In this document: in pieces, positions 35,723 to 44,723 of the stretch
Position numbering within the stretch: the stretch's first letter is position 1
How the letters are laid out: each line of letters opens with the position of its first letter
NCBI GenBank assembly: GCA_963767245.1
Contig: CAVYDG010000009.1
Coordinates: forward strand, 1-64,000
Reading direction: 5' to 3'
Length of the DNA: 64,000 nucleotides
Source of the DNA: Roseiarcus sp963767245
Lineage (GTDB): Bacteria; Pseudomonadota; Alphaproteobacteria; Rhizobiales; Beijerinckiaceae
The notes under the pieces: generated by a model
Database searches by the model: none
What the model saw: the letters and a program-made list of their open reading frames with translations, nothing else
Told to the model about the DNA's origin: nothing
Program-made: the position numbers and the translations under genes

Positions 35723-37513
35723 GTGGAAAAGACAATCGAACTGCGCATCGTCGATCCCAAGACCCTGAATTATAACGACAAGCGAGACCCGCGGCAGGTC
35801 CCCGCCGATCGCCTGTCCGACGCGGCCCTCAAGGCCAACATCAATGCGATCGGATTCGTTCAGCCTCCGCTCTTCTCGGAGCATGAGGACGGGACCCTCA
35901 CCATCATCGCGGGCCGGCGCCGCATCAAGAGCGCCATCGCCAACAAGCTCAAGGAGATGGCGATTCTCGTCAAAGCGGCCGATCCGCTTGACGACATGCG
36001 CGCCGTCGCCGAAAACGTCGTGCGCGCGCCGATGTCGCCCGTCGATCTCTGGCGAGCAATTGAAGATCTCGCCTCGAAGAACTGGACGGAGGAAGCGATC
36101 GCGACAGCCTTCGCCGTGCCGCTCCGACAGGTCCGCAAGCTCCGGCTCCTTGGCAGCATCCATTCCGCGATGCTCGAGCACATAGGCCGCGGCGACATGC
36201 CCGAGGAGCGATACCTTCGCGCGATCGCCGCCGCTCCTCTCTCCGAACAGGCCGCCGTCTGGGCGAAGCAGAAGCCGAAGAAGGGCCAGACGGCCTCCTG
36301 GTACGCGATCGCCAATTCTCTCATGAAGCGTCAGATGTTCGCCCGCGACGCGAAGTTCGGCGAGAAGGAGCAGGCCGCCTTCGGCATCGTCTGGACCGAA
36401 GACCTGTTCGCCCCGGCCGACGAAGACAGCCGCTACACGACCGACGTCGACGCCTTTCTTGGCGCGCAGCTCGCCTGGCTCGAAGCCAACGTTCCGAAGA
36501 ACGGGGAAATCGTTCCGGTCGACGATTACGGCGCTGCCCGGCTCCCGAAGGGCGCGACCCGGGTCTGGGGCGCCAAGCCGGGCAAACATGATCGCGTCGG
36601 GCTTTCCGTCGACCCGCGAAACGGGGCGGTCAGCGAGGTCTATTTCACTCCCCCTGCCCCGGCTGCGAAGGCGTCGAAGAACGGCGCCGGCGAGGATGCT
36701 CCGGCCGCTGAGTCCAGGACCCGTCCCGACATCACCCAGAAGGGCCGCGAGATGATCGGCGAGATGCGCACCGAGGCGCTCGTCACGGCGCTCGGACGCG
36801 AGGGGCTGACCAGCGAGACGCTGATCGGGCTTCTCGTGCTTGCCCTGGCGGCGGACAACGTCTCCATCCGCACCCACGAACACGCCCCGATCCAGTCGAT
36901 CGCGGGCGTGATCGCCGAGGGCGGCAAGCTGACCTCTGACACGGCGCTCATTCAGACGACGGCGATCAAGGTTCTTCAGACCGTGCTGAGCTGCCGCCTC
37001 GCCTATGGCGTCGGCAGCGGGCTCGCCGCCCGCATCGCCGGCGAGGCGATTGGCGCCGATGCCGACTTGCCCCACATGGGGACCGAGGAGTTCCTTGCGT
37101 GCCTCTCGCGAGGCGCGCTCGAGGCCGAGGCCAGCCGACACCGCGTCCTTCCGCGCGGCCGCGTCAAGGACACCCGCGCGGCGCTGCTCGAGCAGGTTCG
37201 CGAAGCCCGTCTCGTCCTGCCGGCCGCCCAATTCGCGCTCACGGAAAAGGAGAGCTCGGAATTTGCCAGTAAGGGCTCTCGCTTCACCAACGGGGACGCT
37301 AGCGACGAGGATCCCGCCGCCGATCATGAAGCCGATGGCGACAACGGTGAGGCTGCGGACGTCGATCAGGAGGAGGAGGACGAGACGGCCGACAGCTTCG
37401 CGAGGGTGGAGGACGCGAACCTCGAAGGGGACGGCGACGACCTCGATGACATCGCCCCGCCGCCAATCGATGTGGTCGATCGGGTCGACGCGGCTTACGA
37501 CGCCCGCGTCTAG
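35723..37513 (+). CDS. ParB/RepB/Spo0J-family partition-like protein
   Basis: A 596-aa protein. The N-terminal ParB/Srx CTP-binding domain shows LNYNDKRDPRQVPADRLSD, ALKANINAIGFVQPPLFSEH and TLTIIAGRRRIKSAIANKL (the arginine-rich box). A helix-turn-helix follows (KNWTEEAIATAFAVPLRQVR, KLRLLGSIHSAM). The long C-terminal half is specific to plasmid/ICE relatives and ends in a very acidic tail (DVDQEEEDETADSF). The true start is the GTG at 35723, preceded by AGGAG 8 bases upstream, giving MEKTIELRIVDPKTL. No ParA or Rep gene is adjacent, so a role in gene regulation or DNA processing within the island is as likely as partition. Intact. Confidence 0.85.
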   Translation: MEKTIELRIVDPKTLNYNDKRDPRQVPADRLSDAALKANINAIGFVQPPLFSEHEDGTLTIIAGRRRIKSAIANKLKEMAILVKAADPLDDMRAVAENVVRAPMSPVDLWRAIEDLASKNWTEEAIATAFAVPLRQVRKLRLLGSIHSAMLEHIGRGDMPEERYLRAIAAAPLSEQAAVWAKQKPKKGQTASWYAIANSLMKRQMFARDAKFGEKEQAAFGIVWTEDLFAPADEDSRYTTDVDAFLGAQLAWLEANVPKNGEIVPVDDYGAARLPKGATRVWGAKPGKHDRVGLSVDPRNGAVSEVYFTPPAPAAKASKNGAGEDAPAAESRTRPDITQKGREMIGEMRTEALVTALGREGLTSETLIGLLVLALAADNVSIRTHEHAPIQSIAGVIAEGGKLTSDTALIQTTAIKVLQTVLSCRLAYGVGSGLAARIAGEAIGADADLPHMGTEEFLACLSRGALEAEASRHRVLPRGRVKDTRAALLEQVREARLVLPAAQFALTEKESSEFASKGSRFTNGDASDEDPAADHEADGDNGEAADVDQEEEDETADSFARVEDANLEGDGDDLDDIAPPPIDVVDRVDAAYDARV

Positions 37514-37726
37514 CAAGAGGGACCGTGCGCCGCTCTCGGGGCTTCACGGGTCACCCGGCGGCGGCGAGCGGGCGCTTCCACGCCGAGATCTTCCAGGGCG
37601 CCCGTGATCATGCCCGGCGGTCTCCCACCCCTTCCGCTGAGCGCTGAGCGTCCTCCCGTACGCCTGCGCTCCCGTGGGACGTCAACCGTGCGGAGTCCCG
37701 CGGCGCCGGCGGATGGCCTTCTGTGC
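37514..37726. other. No gene recognised
   Basis: G/C-rich gap between the ParB-like gene and the convergent toxin gene; only shadow frames seen. Confidence 0.4.
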
Positions 37727-37990
37727 TCACTCTGGCGTCCATTCGATTGCGGCAAGATCGCGTGCGCCGTCAATGATGCGTACGATCTGCGCGCCGTTTT
37801 CAGTGACGCGGTAAAGGGCGAGCCATCGGTCGATGACGAGCGATCGCGCGTCCCCGTGTATCTCCGGACGGGCCCGGCCAATTTGCGGATGTTCCCTGAG
37901 CAATTCGCAGGTCTGCTTGATGCCGTCATAGACGCGATCGGCGACCGTCTCCGAGTTCCGCGCGGCGACAAAAAGCCAGATGTCGAGCAA
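37727..37990 (-). CDS. RelE/ParE-family toxin, start codon uncertain
   Basis: Reads LLDIWLFVAARNSETVADRV, then YDGIKQTCELLREHPQIGRA, LVIDRWLALYRVTENGAQIV and RIIDGARDLAAIEW, the full ParE fold. ParE toxins poison gyrase. Upstream in frame the sequence RFTARARED continues back to the antitoxin stop without any ATG, GTG or TTG; the first usable start is TTG 37990, which removes the first strand. Either translation begins at an unusual codon through coupling, or the start has mutated and the toxin is dead. The antitoxin gene immediately upstream is intact. Confidence 0.75.
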   Translation of the reverse strand: MLDIWLFVAARNSETVADRVYDGIKQTCELLREHPQIGRARPEIHGDARSLVIDRWLALYRVTENGAQIVRIIDGARDLAAIEWTPE

Positions 37991-38026
37991 ATCCTCGCGC
38001 GCGCGAGCCGTAAATCGGACCTGGGG

Positions 38027-38287
38027 TCACGCATCACGCTTCAATGCGGCCAAGCGGGCGCGCGCTTCTTCCTTCAAAGCCTTGAAGTCGATCTCTCCGG
38101 CGTCCCCACTGTCGATGCCTTTCTTCCAGGCCTGGCGCAGCAAGGCAAGTTTCTCCGCCTCCTGCCGCTCGGTCTTTTCCATGAGGCGAAGCGCCTCGCG
38201 CACGACCTCGCTCGACGAGCCGTAACGGCCGGTCGAGACCTTGTCCTTGACGAAATTCGCCAGCTCCTCCGGCAGTGATACGTTCAT
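38027..38287 (-). CDS. ParD-like antitoxin
   Basis: An 86-aa antitoxin. The ribbon-helix-helix N-terminus is MNVSLPEELANFVKDKVSTG and RYGSSSEVVREALRLMEK, and a flexible C-terminal toxin-wrapping tail follows (FKALKEEARARLAALKRDA). ATG 38287 matches the family start; an alternative GTG two codons earlier (38293) has the better-spaced GGAGG. It binds the ParE-like toxin encoded just downstream and probably represses the operon through the inverted repeat at 38326-38350. Confidence 0.88.
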   Translation of the reverse strand: MNVSLPEELANFVKDKVSTGRYGSSSEVVREALRLMEKTERQEAEKLALLRQAWKKGIDSGDAGEIDFKALKEEARARLAALKRDA

Positions 38288-38325
38288 GTTCACGTCGCTT
38301 GCCTCCAGGCTCGGTTTCCTTGTCG

Positions 38326-38350
38326 TGCCTAAATATAGCAGTTTTAGGCA
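38326..38350. promoter_or_regulatory. Inverted-repeat operator of the ParD/ParE operon
   Basis: TGCCTAAA-9 bp-TTTAGGCA, perfect 8-bp arms in an AT-rich stretch, ending 39 bases upstream of the antitoxin ATG. This is the place expected for autorepression by a ribbon-helix-helix antitoxin. Confidence 0.7.
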
Positions 38351-38581
38351 TTGCGCGAGCGGCGACATCGCCGCGAGTTCGAGCGCCTCTTTGCCGGGCG
38401 CAAATCCAAGGCTGTCGGTCGGACCGCCGGCGATTGGGCGTTTCCGCGTTAAGCGCGGACCGCGCTCTCGTGAACGGAGCCGCTCTCGCGTCTCCGCCTT
38501 CGGCTTCGATCGCTAACGCAGACGCCCAAGCTCTTACGACCTTCTCACGTCCATGTGTTCTTGTTATGTTCTGTTCTGTTC

Positions 38582-38878
38582 ATGCCTGGCGCGGACGTCC
38601 TCTCCTCCTACCCCTACGTCGTCGTCCGGCTCGCCTGTCGACGTTGCACGCGAAAGGGCTCCTATCGCCTCGCCCGGCTCGCCGCCAAATACGGCTCGGA
38701 GACCCCGATGATGGAGCTCCTCGCCCATCTCGCCGGCGACTGCGCCATCTGGGATGCGCGCCACCCCGGAGTCCCGCGCTGCGGCGCCTATTTCGTCGAC
38801 GTCGAATTTCCCGCCCCGCCCCCGGACAGGCCAACAGAGGGGATGCGGCGCCTCCGCCTCGTCAAAGGCGGCGGCTAG
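38582..38878 (+). CDS. Hypothetical protein with CxxC motif
   Basis: A 98-aa protein starting MPGADVLSSYPYVVVRLACR. CRRCTRKGSYRLARLAAKYG carries a CxxC, and LAHLAGDCAIWDARHPGVPR has a further Cys, giving three or four potential zinc ligands. I recall similar proteins as unnamed ORFs on alphaproteobacterial plasmids. The open frame extends to 38555, but the internal ATG gives the familiar start. Function unknown. Confidence 0.6.
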   Translation: MPGADVLSSYPYVVVRLACRRCTRKGSYRLARLAAKYGSETPMMELLAHLAGDCAIWDARHPGVPRCGAYFVDVEFPAPPPDRPTEGMRRLRLVKGGG

Positions 38879-38955
38879 CTAACGGCGCGCGGCGCGCCGA
38901 AGAAGAGCGCCTTGCCTCTTCCCAAACGTCGAATGGGCGCCAAGCCTTCCCGCGC

Positions 38956-39099
38956 ATCGGCAACCTGAAGCTGTCCCGCAACACGGTGCGTAAAGTTCTG
39001 CGGTCTGACTACGCGTCGTTTTCCTACGAACGCCGGGTCAAGCCGCGCCCGGAGCTCGGCCGATGGAAAGAGGAACTCGATCGAGCTTTGCGATCATGA
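38956..39099 (+). pseudogene. IS21 IstA N-terminal remnant
   Basis: Reads IGNLKLSRNTVRKVLRSD, then YASFSYERRVKPRPELGRWK and EELDRALRS before a stop. This matches the helix-turn-helix and following linker of a second, different IS21-type IstA. Neither the rest of istA nor istB follows. It marks the right edge of the plasmid-like island. Confidence 0.6.
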
Positions 39100-39225
39100 G
39101 CTGGTATTTGATCGAGCGCGCCTGAACGTCTCGAAGGCAAGCTAGACGCGATCGATCCACGATGAATTCAGGCCGACCGACTATGCGCTCGGCCACCAGA
39201 CCGAACGGCAAGTGACCGCGGCGGA

Positions 39226-40025
39226 TCAGTCGGCGGCTTCGCCATGGAGTTTGATGCTGGAGCCGTTTTCCGGCACGAGGACCAAATCGACGCCTTCGCC
39301 CTTGAAGGATAGGAACGCCCTTCGCAGGTTGTCGCCACCGAGATCCTCGAATTGGACCACGAAGGACCCGTCGTAGCTCCAGCCGCCCTTTGCGGCCGGG
39401 ATCGTTCCTTCAGGTCTCGGCGATCCGGTCCGATAGAGGCCGTCGAGGCCGATAGGTCCCTCGAACCGTTCAGCGGCCGAGTCGGGCCGCGCCGGCTTGA
39501 ACGCGTAGGCGTAGGACGGATGTGGGCCGTCGAGGGTCAAAGTCAGCGAGTCGAGCCGTAGGGGGTTGTCGGCGAAACGAAAGACCTTGCCGGAGATCGT
39601 CTTGGCGATGTCGGGTGTCTGGCCGACCGGCAATGGCTTCTCGGTCGCGGCTTCCCGAATCCGGCTCGGAAGCAGGGACTGCGAGGCGACATCGGGCGGA
39701 AGCGGGCCATCGGACTTGATCGCGTCGGCGACCATCCCGATCAGAGCGCTGCCCGAAGCCGAAAACCCCGTCGCGGTCGCGACTGCGACGACATCCAGTG
39801 CTGGCGCCACGAAAATGCGCTGGCCGTGAAAGCCGTTCGCGTAAAAGACGCCGCTGTCGGGATCGACCCAGAAGAGATTTCCATAGCGCAAATTTGCGAT
39901 GCCCATGGGGATCGTCGCATGGCGAACCCGGTCGATCCATGCCTGCGGGATGATCTCCGCGCCATCCCAAACCCCGTTGCGTAACCAAAGGTGGCCGAGC
40001 TTCGCCATGTCGCGCGGCTGTAGGA
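39226..40025 (-). pseudogene. Serine hydrolase (beta-lactamase family), C-terminal part
   Basis: 3' half of a class C beta-lactamase-like hydrolase, separated from its N-terminal part (43968-44723) by the Tn3-family transposon. Reads LQPRDMAKLGHLWLRNGVWD, then PQAWIDRVRHATIPMG and GFHGQRIFVAPALDVVAVAT (the region of the third active-site motif, here HGQ), and a C-terminal beta domain to the stop at 39226. Removing the transposon and one copy of TAGGA gives one uninterrupted 517-codon frame. Confidence 0.88.
40021..40025. repeat. Tn3 target duplication, left copy (TAGGA)
   Basis: TAGGA immediately outside the left inverted repeat, identical to 43968-43972. Confidence 0.9.
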
Positions 40026-40058
40026 GGGGTCACCAGACGATCTGTTCAAAACTGCACG

Positions 40059-40186
40059 CTAAGCCGCCAGGGACTGGAACATAGATCGAACCTCGCGTAG
40101 CGGGCGAAACGGCGCGGCGGCGTTTGCCTCGGTCCAAACATAGTCGCCAGTCAGCCCGATATGCTCCCATCCGAGGGGTGCGACAT
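40059..40186 (-). pseudogene. tnpA: Tn3 transposase TnpA, C-terminal tail
   Basis: Reads HVAPLGWEHIGLTGDYVW, then TEANAAAPFRPLREVRSM and FQSLAA with the TAG stop at 40059-40061, inside the inverted repeat. This is the standard Tn3 TnpA C-terminus. It is cut from the preceding DDLLA codons by the IS200-type insertion. Confidence 0.88.
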
Positions 40187-40846
40187 GGGTAAGTATCCCC
40201 CGGCAAAGCCGGGGGCTTTATGGTGTGAACCGCTCAAAGCGGTAGGAGGGGTCGCTGAGGCGCCCCCTTGAGTTTGGCGGCCACCTGAAGGTGGCGTTTT
40301 TCAGCGCCAGAGATTCATCTGTTCGAGCCTCTGATCCTCTTTCTCTTGGTTGCGAATGTAGGCGCGGATCGCCTCCTCGTCCCGCCCGACCGTGTTGACG
40401 AAGAAACCTCGGGCCCAAAAGTGCTGTCCGACGAAATTGCGTTTGCGCTCTCCATAAACCCGAGCCATGTGGATCGCGCTCTTGCCCTTGATGTACCCGA
40501 CGACCTGCGACACCGCATGTTTCGGCGGGATCGACAGCAGCATGTGCACGTGATCGGGCATCAAGTGCCCTTCTTCGACCTTCAACTCCTTCTGGAGCGC
40601 AAGCCGGCGGAAAACCTCGCCCAGATGGCGCCGTAGCTCCTGATACAACGTCCTGCGCCGACATTTCGGAATGAAAACCACATGATATTTGCAGTCCCAT
40701 GTGGTGTGGCTTAGGCTCTCGTACTCGTCCATCGGTGGAGTTCCTTTCGTGTGAGTGGCTGCTCACGTTGGAACTCCGCTGATGGACCGCCCTAAACGTC
40801 AAACTGCTACTGCCACCCCGGCAAAGCCGGGGGGTCTCCCGCTTAC
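40187..40846 (-). mobile_element. IS200/IS605-type insertion inside tnpA
   Basis: About 660 bp separating the tnpA codons DDLLA (ending 40847) from HVAPLGW (starting 40186). Both ends carry a subterminal hairpin with the same sequence: CCCCGGCAAAGCCGGGG, at 40197-40215 (one pair longer) and 40817-40834. Terminal hairpins instead of inverted repeats, and a single Y1 transposase, identify an IS200-group element. Confidence 0.85.
40301..40732 (-). CDS. tnpA: IS200/IS605-family Y1 transposase
   Basis: A 143-aa HUH single-strand transposase. It contains WDCKYHVVFIPKCRRRTLYQ, the HUH motif in MPDHVHMLLSIPPK (His-Val-His) and the catalytic Tyr in EAIRAYIRNQEKED. It excises and inserts single-stranded circles using the terminal hairpins. 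Length is standard and the gene is intact. No accessory tnpB or RNA-guided nuclease gene accompanies it. Confidence 0.93.
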   Translation of the reverse strand: MDEYESLSHTTWDCKYHVVFIPKCRRRTLYQELRRHLGEVFRRLALQKELKVEEGHLMPDHVHMLLSIPPKHAVSQVVGYIKGKSAIHMARVYGERKRNFVGQHFWARGFFVNTVGRDEEAIRAYIRNQEKEDQRLEQMNLWR

Positions 40847-42769
40847 GCTAGCAGATCGTCGGGAACCGTCACTCCCTGCGCCCGTAACTGCCGGACAGCG
40901 CGGTCGAGATAGACCGTGTTCCAATGAACGATAGCGGCAGTGATGAGACTCAGGCCCGACGCGCGGAAGCTCTGGTTCTCGAAGGTGCGGTCTCGAATTT
41001 CCCCCTGACGGTGAAAGAATACCGCGCGCCGCAGCGCGTTGCTGGCCTCGCCCTTATTGAGACCGGCGTGGCTGCGCTGGCGCAGCGCCGGATCAGATAG
41101 CCATTGCAGGGTGAACAGCGTTCGTTCGATGCGGCCGAGCGCTCGAAGTGCTCGCGATAGGACGTTGCCGCCGCCCGCCGCCGCCAGCTTGCGCAGGATG
41201 ACGGACGGCACGACCGCACCGGTTTCGATGGAGGCCTTGAGCCGCATGAGTTCGGTCCATTGCCCGAGGATAGCCGCCGTCTCGACCGTGTCGCCGATCA
41301 ACGGTTCGAGCAGCGGCCAAGCGCCAGGCTTTTCGACCGTATAGAGTTTGCGGTCCTTCAGGTCCTTGATTCTGGGCGCGAACCGGTACCCCAACAGATG
41401 GCATAGCCCGAACACGTGATCCGTCCGCGAAAATCAGTTTGCGCCACGGCGGCGACAGGAACGACGACGGCGGACGCTTCGGCAGAACGCGGGTGCCGTC
41501 GCGATCCATCGCTCGGAGAAGTTCGACGGCGGCGAGCACCGGATCGTTGGGCGTGTTCGACCGGAAGTCGAACGCGCCAAGAAAGCGAGGGCTGAACCGG
41601 CGCAGTACCGAATATCGCTCGGCCGCCGTCACGAGGAGGTCCTGATCCGCGACATCGGCCACAGCCCCGATGACGGGAAGCACGCCGTCGAGTTGCTCCA
41701 TGCCGATCTCGCGTTCGACTACCGCGACGCCGTCCTCTCCGGCCTCCTTGGCGTGACGGAGCGCGGCGATGGTGCGACGGAACAGGATCAGCGCCTTGGC
41801 GACATCGCGCCGCGTGGCCTGGAAGCGTCGCTCGTCGCGGTTTCGCGCCCGGCTGAACAAGGTGCCCATGTATTTCTCGAACATGGCGAGCGTCGCGTCG
41901 GAGAGCCGGGTTTCCAGGCTGGCGGCCTGAACCGTGAGGATCGCCGTCCGCCGCGCCGGTTCGAGATCGGCGATGTGCTGGACGGTCATGATCGCCCCCT
42001 CGTCAATCAACCGGGTGAGGCGGGCGGCATGAATGCGTCCGACGCGTGTGGGGTCAATTCGCAATCCGCGCGCATATTCGAGACGGTCCAGCAGCGCAAC
42101 GATGTTGGAGGGGGCAGGCGACTCCGAATAATCCCGCAGCCAGGCGAAGCGGGAGCGGCGCAGCTCGGGATCGACTGCAAGCAATCCCATGAGCGTATCG
42201 CGCTCCGAATCGGACAGCCCTGCTGCGAGTGTATCGAAGGTCTTTTTTCGCGCGCGTGCACGCGCAGCCAACCCGATTCGCTCCAGCACCGCCGTCGCCG
42301 GAAGCAGGACGCCGTTGGCTCGCAGATGGGCGAGCATCGCCTGGACGATGGGTTCGCCGCGATCCGTGGCCCAAGCCGCATCTGCGCCGACCCGGAGACA
42401 GACGCGCCAGTCGGCCAATCCGAAACTGCGCAGGGACAGGTATCTTTGCAATTCGACCGCATGTTCGCGGCGCGTCTGATCCCGCTGCGCGTAGTCGGCG
42501 AAGACAGCGGACGGCACAGCGAGTTGATCGGCCACGAAGGCGATCATCCCCTCCGGCGGTTGCTCAGCCGGTGCCATGCCGAGGCCTGGATACCGGAGGA
42601 GGCACAGCTGGACGGCGAATCCGAGCCGGTTGATCGACCGCCTCTTCATCCGGATCAGCGCCAGGTCCTCCGCGCCGAGCATGTAATGGCGGGTCATATC
42701 AACAGAATCACCCGGGATCGCGAACAACCGGGTTCGTTGCTCGGAGGACAACAGAGTGCGAGCGGGCAT
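40847..42769 (-). pseudogene. tnpA: Tn3 transposase TnpA, internally deleted
   Basis: From ATG 42769 the N-terminal half is normal: LLSSEQRTRLFAIPGDSVDM, MLGAEDLALIRMKRRSINRL and so on to LPKRPPSSFLSPPWRKLIFA. At about 41415 it jumps, out of frame, to VFGLCHLLGYRFAPRIKDLK near the C-terminus, which continues LRKLAAAGGGNVLSRALRAL and SGLSLITAAIVHWNTVYLD. A Tn3 TnpA is about 1,000 aa; roughly 390 residues, including the first two catalytic Asp residues, are missing. The transposase must be inactive. Confidence 0.9.
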
Positions 42770-42868
42770 GTCGGGCTCCGGATGGCGACGGCCGCTCGTT
42801 CATAAACCGCTTGCCTTTCAACGCAATTCTGCAACAGGATATTGAAAGCAAATTCGCGAGGAATTGCC

Positions 42869-43501
42869 GTGCCCGCCAAATCCATTCGCAAACGGTCGTT
42901 TGTGAAAGAGACTGCTCCACCCGCAGGCGGCGCGCTGCTCGGCTACGCTCGCGTCTCCAAGGGAGATGAACAGAACAACACCCTGCAAACGAAGGCGCTC
43001 CGCGTGGCCGGGTGCCGCCGTCTTTTCGAGGAAACCGCATCCGGCGGACGCTGGGATCGGCCGGAACTGCACCGACTGCTCGACCAATTACGCGAGGGGG
43101 ACACCGTCGTCGTCTGGAAGCTCGACCGGCTATCGCGCTCGCTGAAGGACGTGCTGCACATCATGGAGCAGATCGGCAACGTAGGCGCGGGGTTCCGCTC
43201 TATCACCGAGAGCATCGACACCTCCACCCCGGCCGGGCGCATGATGATGCAGATGGTCGGCGCTTTCGCCGAGTTCGAGCGAGCGATGATCCGTGAACGG
43301 ACATCGGCGGGTCTAGCTGCGGCTCGGGCTGAGGGAAGGGTTGGCGGGCGACGAAAGAAGCTGGACGCCAGCAAACGTCGCGAGATCGCCGAGAGCGTCG
43401 TGTCCGGTCGAAAGTCGGGGGCGGACATGGCGCGACTTTACGGCGTCAGTCAGCCCACGGTGTCACGGATCGTCGCACAGCATCGCGTGTTGCCCACCTG
43501 A
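42869..43501 (+). CDS. tnpR: Tn3 resolvase TnpR (serine recombinase)
   Basis: Catalyses resolution of Tn3 cointegrates at the res site. LLGYARVSKGDEQNNTLQT carries the nucleophilic Ser; VVVWKLDRLSRSLKDVL and FAEFERAMIRERTSAGLAA complete the catalytic domain. The C-terminal helix-turn-helix is SGADMARLYGVSQPTVSRIV. A GTG at 42869 with GAGGAA upstream is the likelier start; the frame is open to a TTG at 42842. It is divergent from tnpA, and the 100-bp gap between them should hold the res site and both promoters. Intact (about 210 aa). Confidence 0.9.
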   Translation: MPAKSIRKRSFVKETAPPAGGALLGYARVSKGDEQNNTLQTKALRVAGCRRLFEETASGGRWDRPELHRLLDQLREGDTVVVWKLDRLSRSLKDVLHIMEQIGNVGAGFRSITESIDTSTPAGRMMMQMVGAFAEFERAMIRERTSAGLAAARAEGRVGGRRKKLDASKRREIAESVVSGRKSGADMARLYGVSQPTVSRIVAQHRVLPT

Positions 43502-43520
43502 ACCCGCGCAGGAGAAGGTC

Positions 43521-43916
43521 ATGCCATTGACCCTAAATCGAATCGGACAGATCGCGCTTGCGGTCAGAGATGTCGATAAAGCCGAGGCATTTTATCGGGA
43601 CGTCCTGCGGATGAGATGGCTATATCGCTTTGGCGACCTCACGTTTTTCGATTGCAGTGGGGTCCGGCTATTGTTGGAGAAGGCAAGCGAGCCGGAGGAA
43701 GCTACCTGCGGCTCGACGATCTACTTCAGCTGTGCGGACATCAGCCTCGCTGTTCGCGAACTTGAGCGACGCGGGGTCACCTTCACCAGCAAGCCGCACC
43801 TCATCGCGCCCATGGAGGATCACGACCTCTGGATGGCGTTCTTCCACGACCCGGACGGCCATACTCTTGCGCTCATGCACGAAGCCCCGAAGGGCTACAT
43901 CCCGACATCGATCTGA
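43521..43916 (+). CDS. VOC-family glyoxalase/dioxygenase-like protein
   Basis: A 131-aa single-domain vicinal-oxygen-chelate protein. It contains IGQIALAVRDVDKAEAFYRD, VLRMRWLYRFGDLTFFDC, GVRLLLEKASEPE and a C-terminal WMAFFHDPDGHTLALMHE. The first metal-ligand His of glyoxalases is replaced (GQIAL), but the C-terminal Glu of LMHE is present. ATG 43521 follows AGGAGAAGG. It is the only cargo gene of the transposon, downstream of tnpR on the same strand. Detoxification or antibiotic binding are possible roles, but the substrate is unknown. Confidence 0.87.
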   Translation: MPLTLNRIGQIALAVRDVDKAEAFYRDVLRMRWLYRFGDLTFFDCSGVRLLLEKASEPEEATCGSTIYFSCADISLAVRELERRGVTFTSKPHLIAPMEDHDLWMAFFHDPDGHTLALMHEAPKGYIPTSI

Positions 43917-43967
43917 GGGATCGATCAGTCTTAGCGTGCAGTTTTGAACGGATCGTCTGGTGACCCC

Positions 43968-43972
43968 TAGGA
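43968..43972. repeat. Tn3 target duplication, right copy (TAGGA)
   Basis: TAGGA immediately outside the right inverted repeat, identical to 40021-40025. Confidence 0.9.
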
Positions 43973-44723
43973 AGAGTCCGAAGCCGCCGATCGAAAGCCC
44001 TTGCGGATCCTGGCGCCAAAAAACGTCTGAAATCCCCAAAGGCCCGAACAGGCGCTCGCGCGCATAGTCCAACGCGCTCTCGCCCGTCGCTTTCGTCAGG
44101 ATCGCCGACAGAAGATGCGGATTGCCACTGCTATAGTTGAACGTTGTTCCCGGGCCGGCCGTCATCGGCTGGTCGAGGACGAATTGCGTCCAGTCGGCGC
44201 TTCGCTCCATCGCGATCATGGACTGAGGCCGTCCGTCGCCGAGCGGCTCGGTCCAGCTCAGGCCCGACGTCATGTCGAGGAGATTCTGGATCGTGATCGC
44301 CCTCTTGCGGTCGTCGAGATTGGCGATCGTCCGATCCGCGAAGAAGTCGACGGCTCGCTGATCCGTACTGCTCAGGCACCCTTCTTTCAGCGCGATGGCG
44401 ACCAGCGTCCCGATCACCGACTTGGTCGCCGAGTTCATCCGGTGCTTCACGCCCGCCCGAAACGGCGCGTAGTAGGCCTCCGCGACGATCGCTCCATGCC
44501 GCACGATAAGCATGCTCTCGAGCTCGTGGGTCGCGCCGTAATCGACGAGCTTGGCCAGCGCGGCCGAGCCCATCCCCTGCTCTTCTGGGGTCGAGGTCCG
44601 CCATTCCTTCGTCGGCCAGGCCTGAAAGCTTTCGTTCGCGTGCGCCCACTCACAAAGCGCTTGGCAGGGAAGTAAGAGCGCCGCTGTCAAAACCGCCGAT
44701 CGCATCATCTCAGGAAGGCTCAT
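43968..44723 (-). pseudogene. Serine hydrolase (beta-lactamase family), N-terminal part
   Basis: Exported penicillin-binding/esterase-type hydrolase. Signal peptide MRSAVLTAALLLPCQALC follows ATG 44723. HRMNSATKSVIGTLVAIAL holds the SxxK motif (Ser-Ala-Thr-Lys); GTTFNYSSGNPHLLSAILTK holds the YxN-type motif; RERLFGPLGISDVFWRQD and LSIGGFGLFL precede the break. Transposon insertion after CTCTTCC removes the C-terminal 265 or so residues. The motif set suggests an esterase or D-alanyl peptidase rather than a true beta-lactamase. Confidence 0.9.

Larger units (their letters stand above)
40026..43967. mobile_element. Tn3-family transposon with VOC-protein cargo
   Basis: A 3942-bp transposon bounded by 38-bp inverted repeats (GGGGTCACCAGACGATC... 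to ...GCACGCTAAG; 40026-40063 and 43930-43967, one mismatch) and a 5-bp TAGGA duplication, both diagnostic of the Tn3 family. Contents: a broken tnpA (minus), an IS200-type insertion within it, tnpR (plus) and a VOC/glyoxalase-like gene. Because tnpA is dead, it could move only if a related transposase acts in trans. Confidence 0.95.

Noticed and set aside
35528..37516. 662-codon open frame antisense to the parB-like gene
   Set aside because: It mirrors a gene with clear ParB motifs, has Arg/Gly/Asp-biased composition and no recognisable domain. High GC produces such shadow frames.
24431..38880. Active plasmid backbone
   Set aside because: There is a ParB-like gene but no ParA, replication initiator, origin or conjugation gene within the region; better described as a captured island.
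40301..40732. TnpB/IscB-type RNA-guided nuclease partner for the IS200 element
   Set aside because: The element is only about 660 bp and holds a single Y1 transposase; no second ORF is present.
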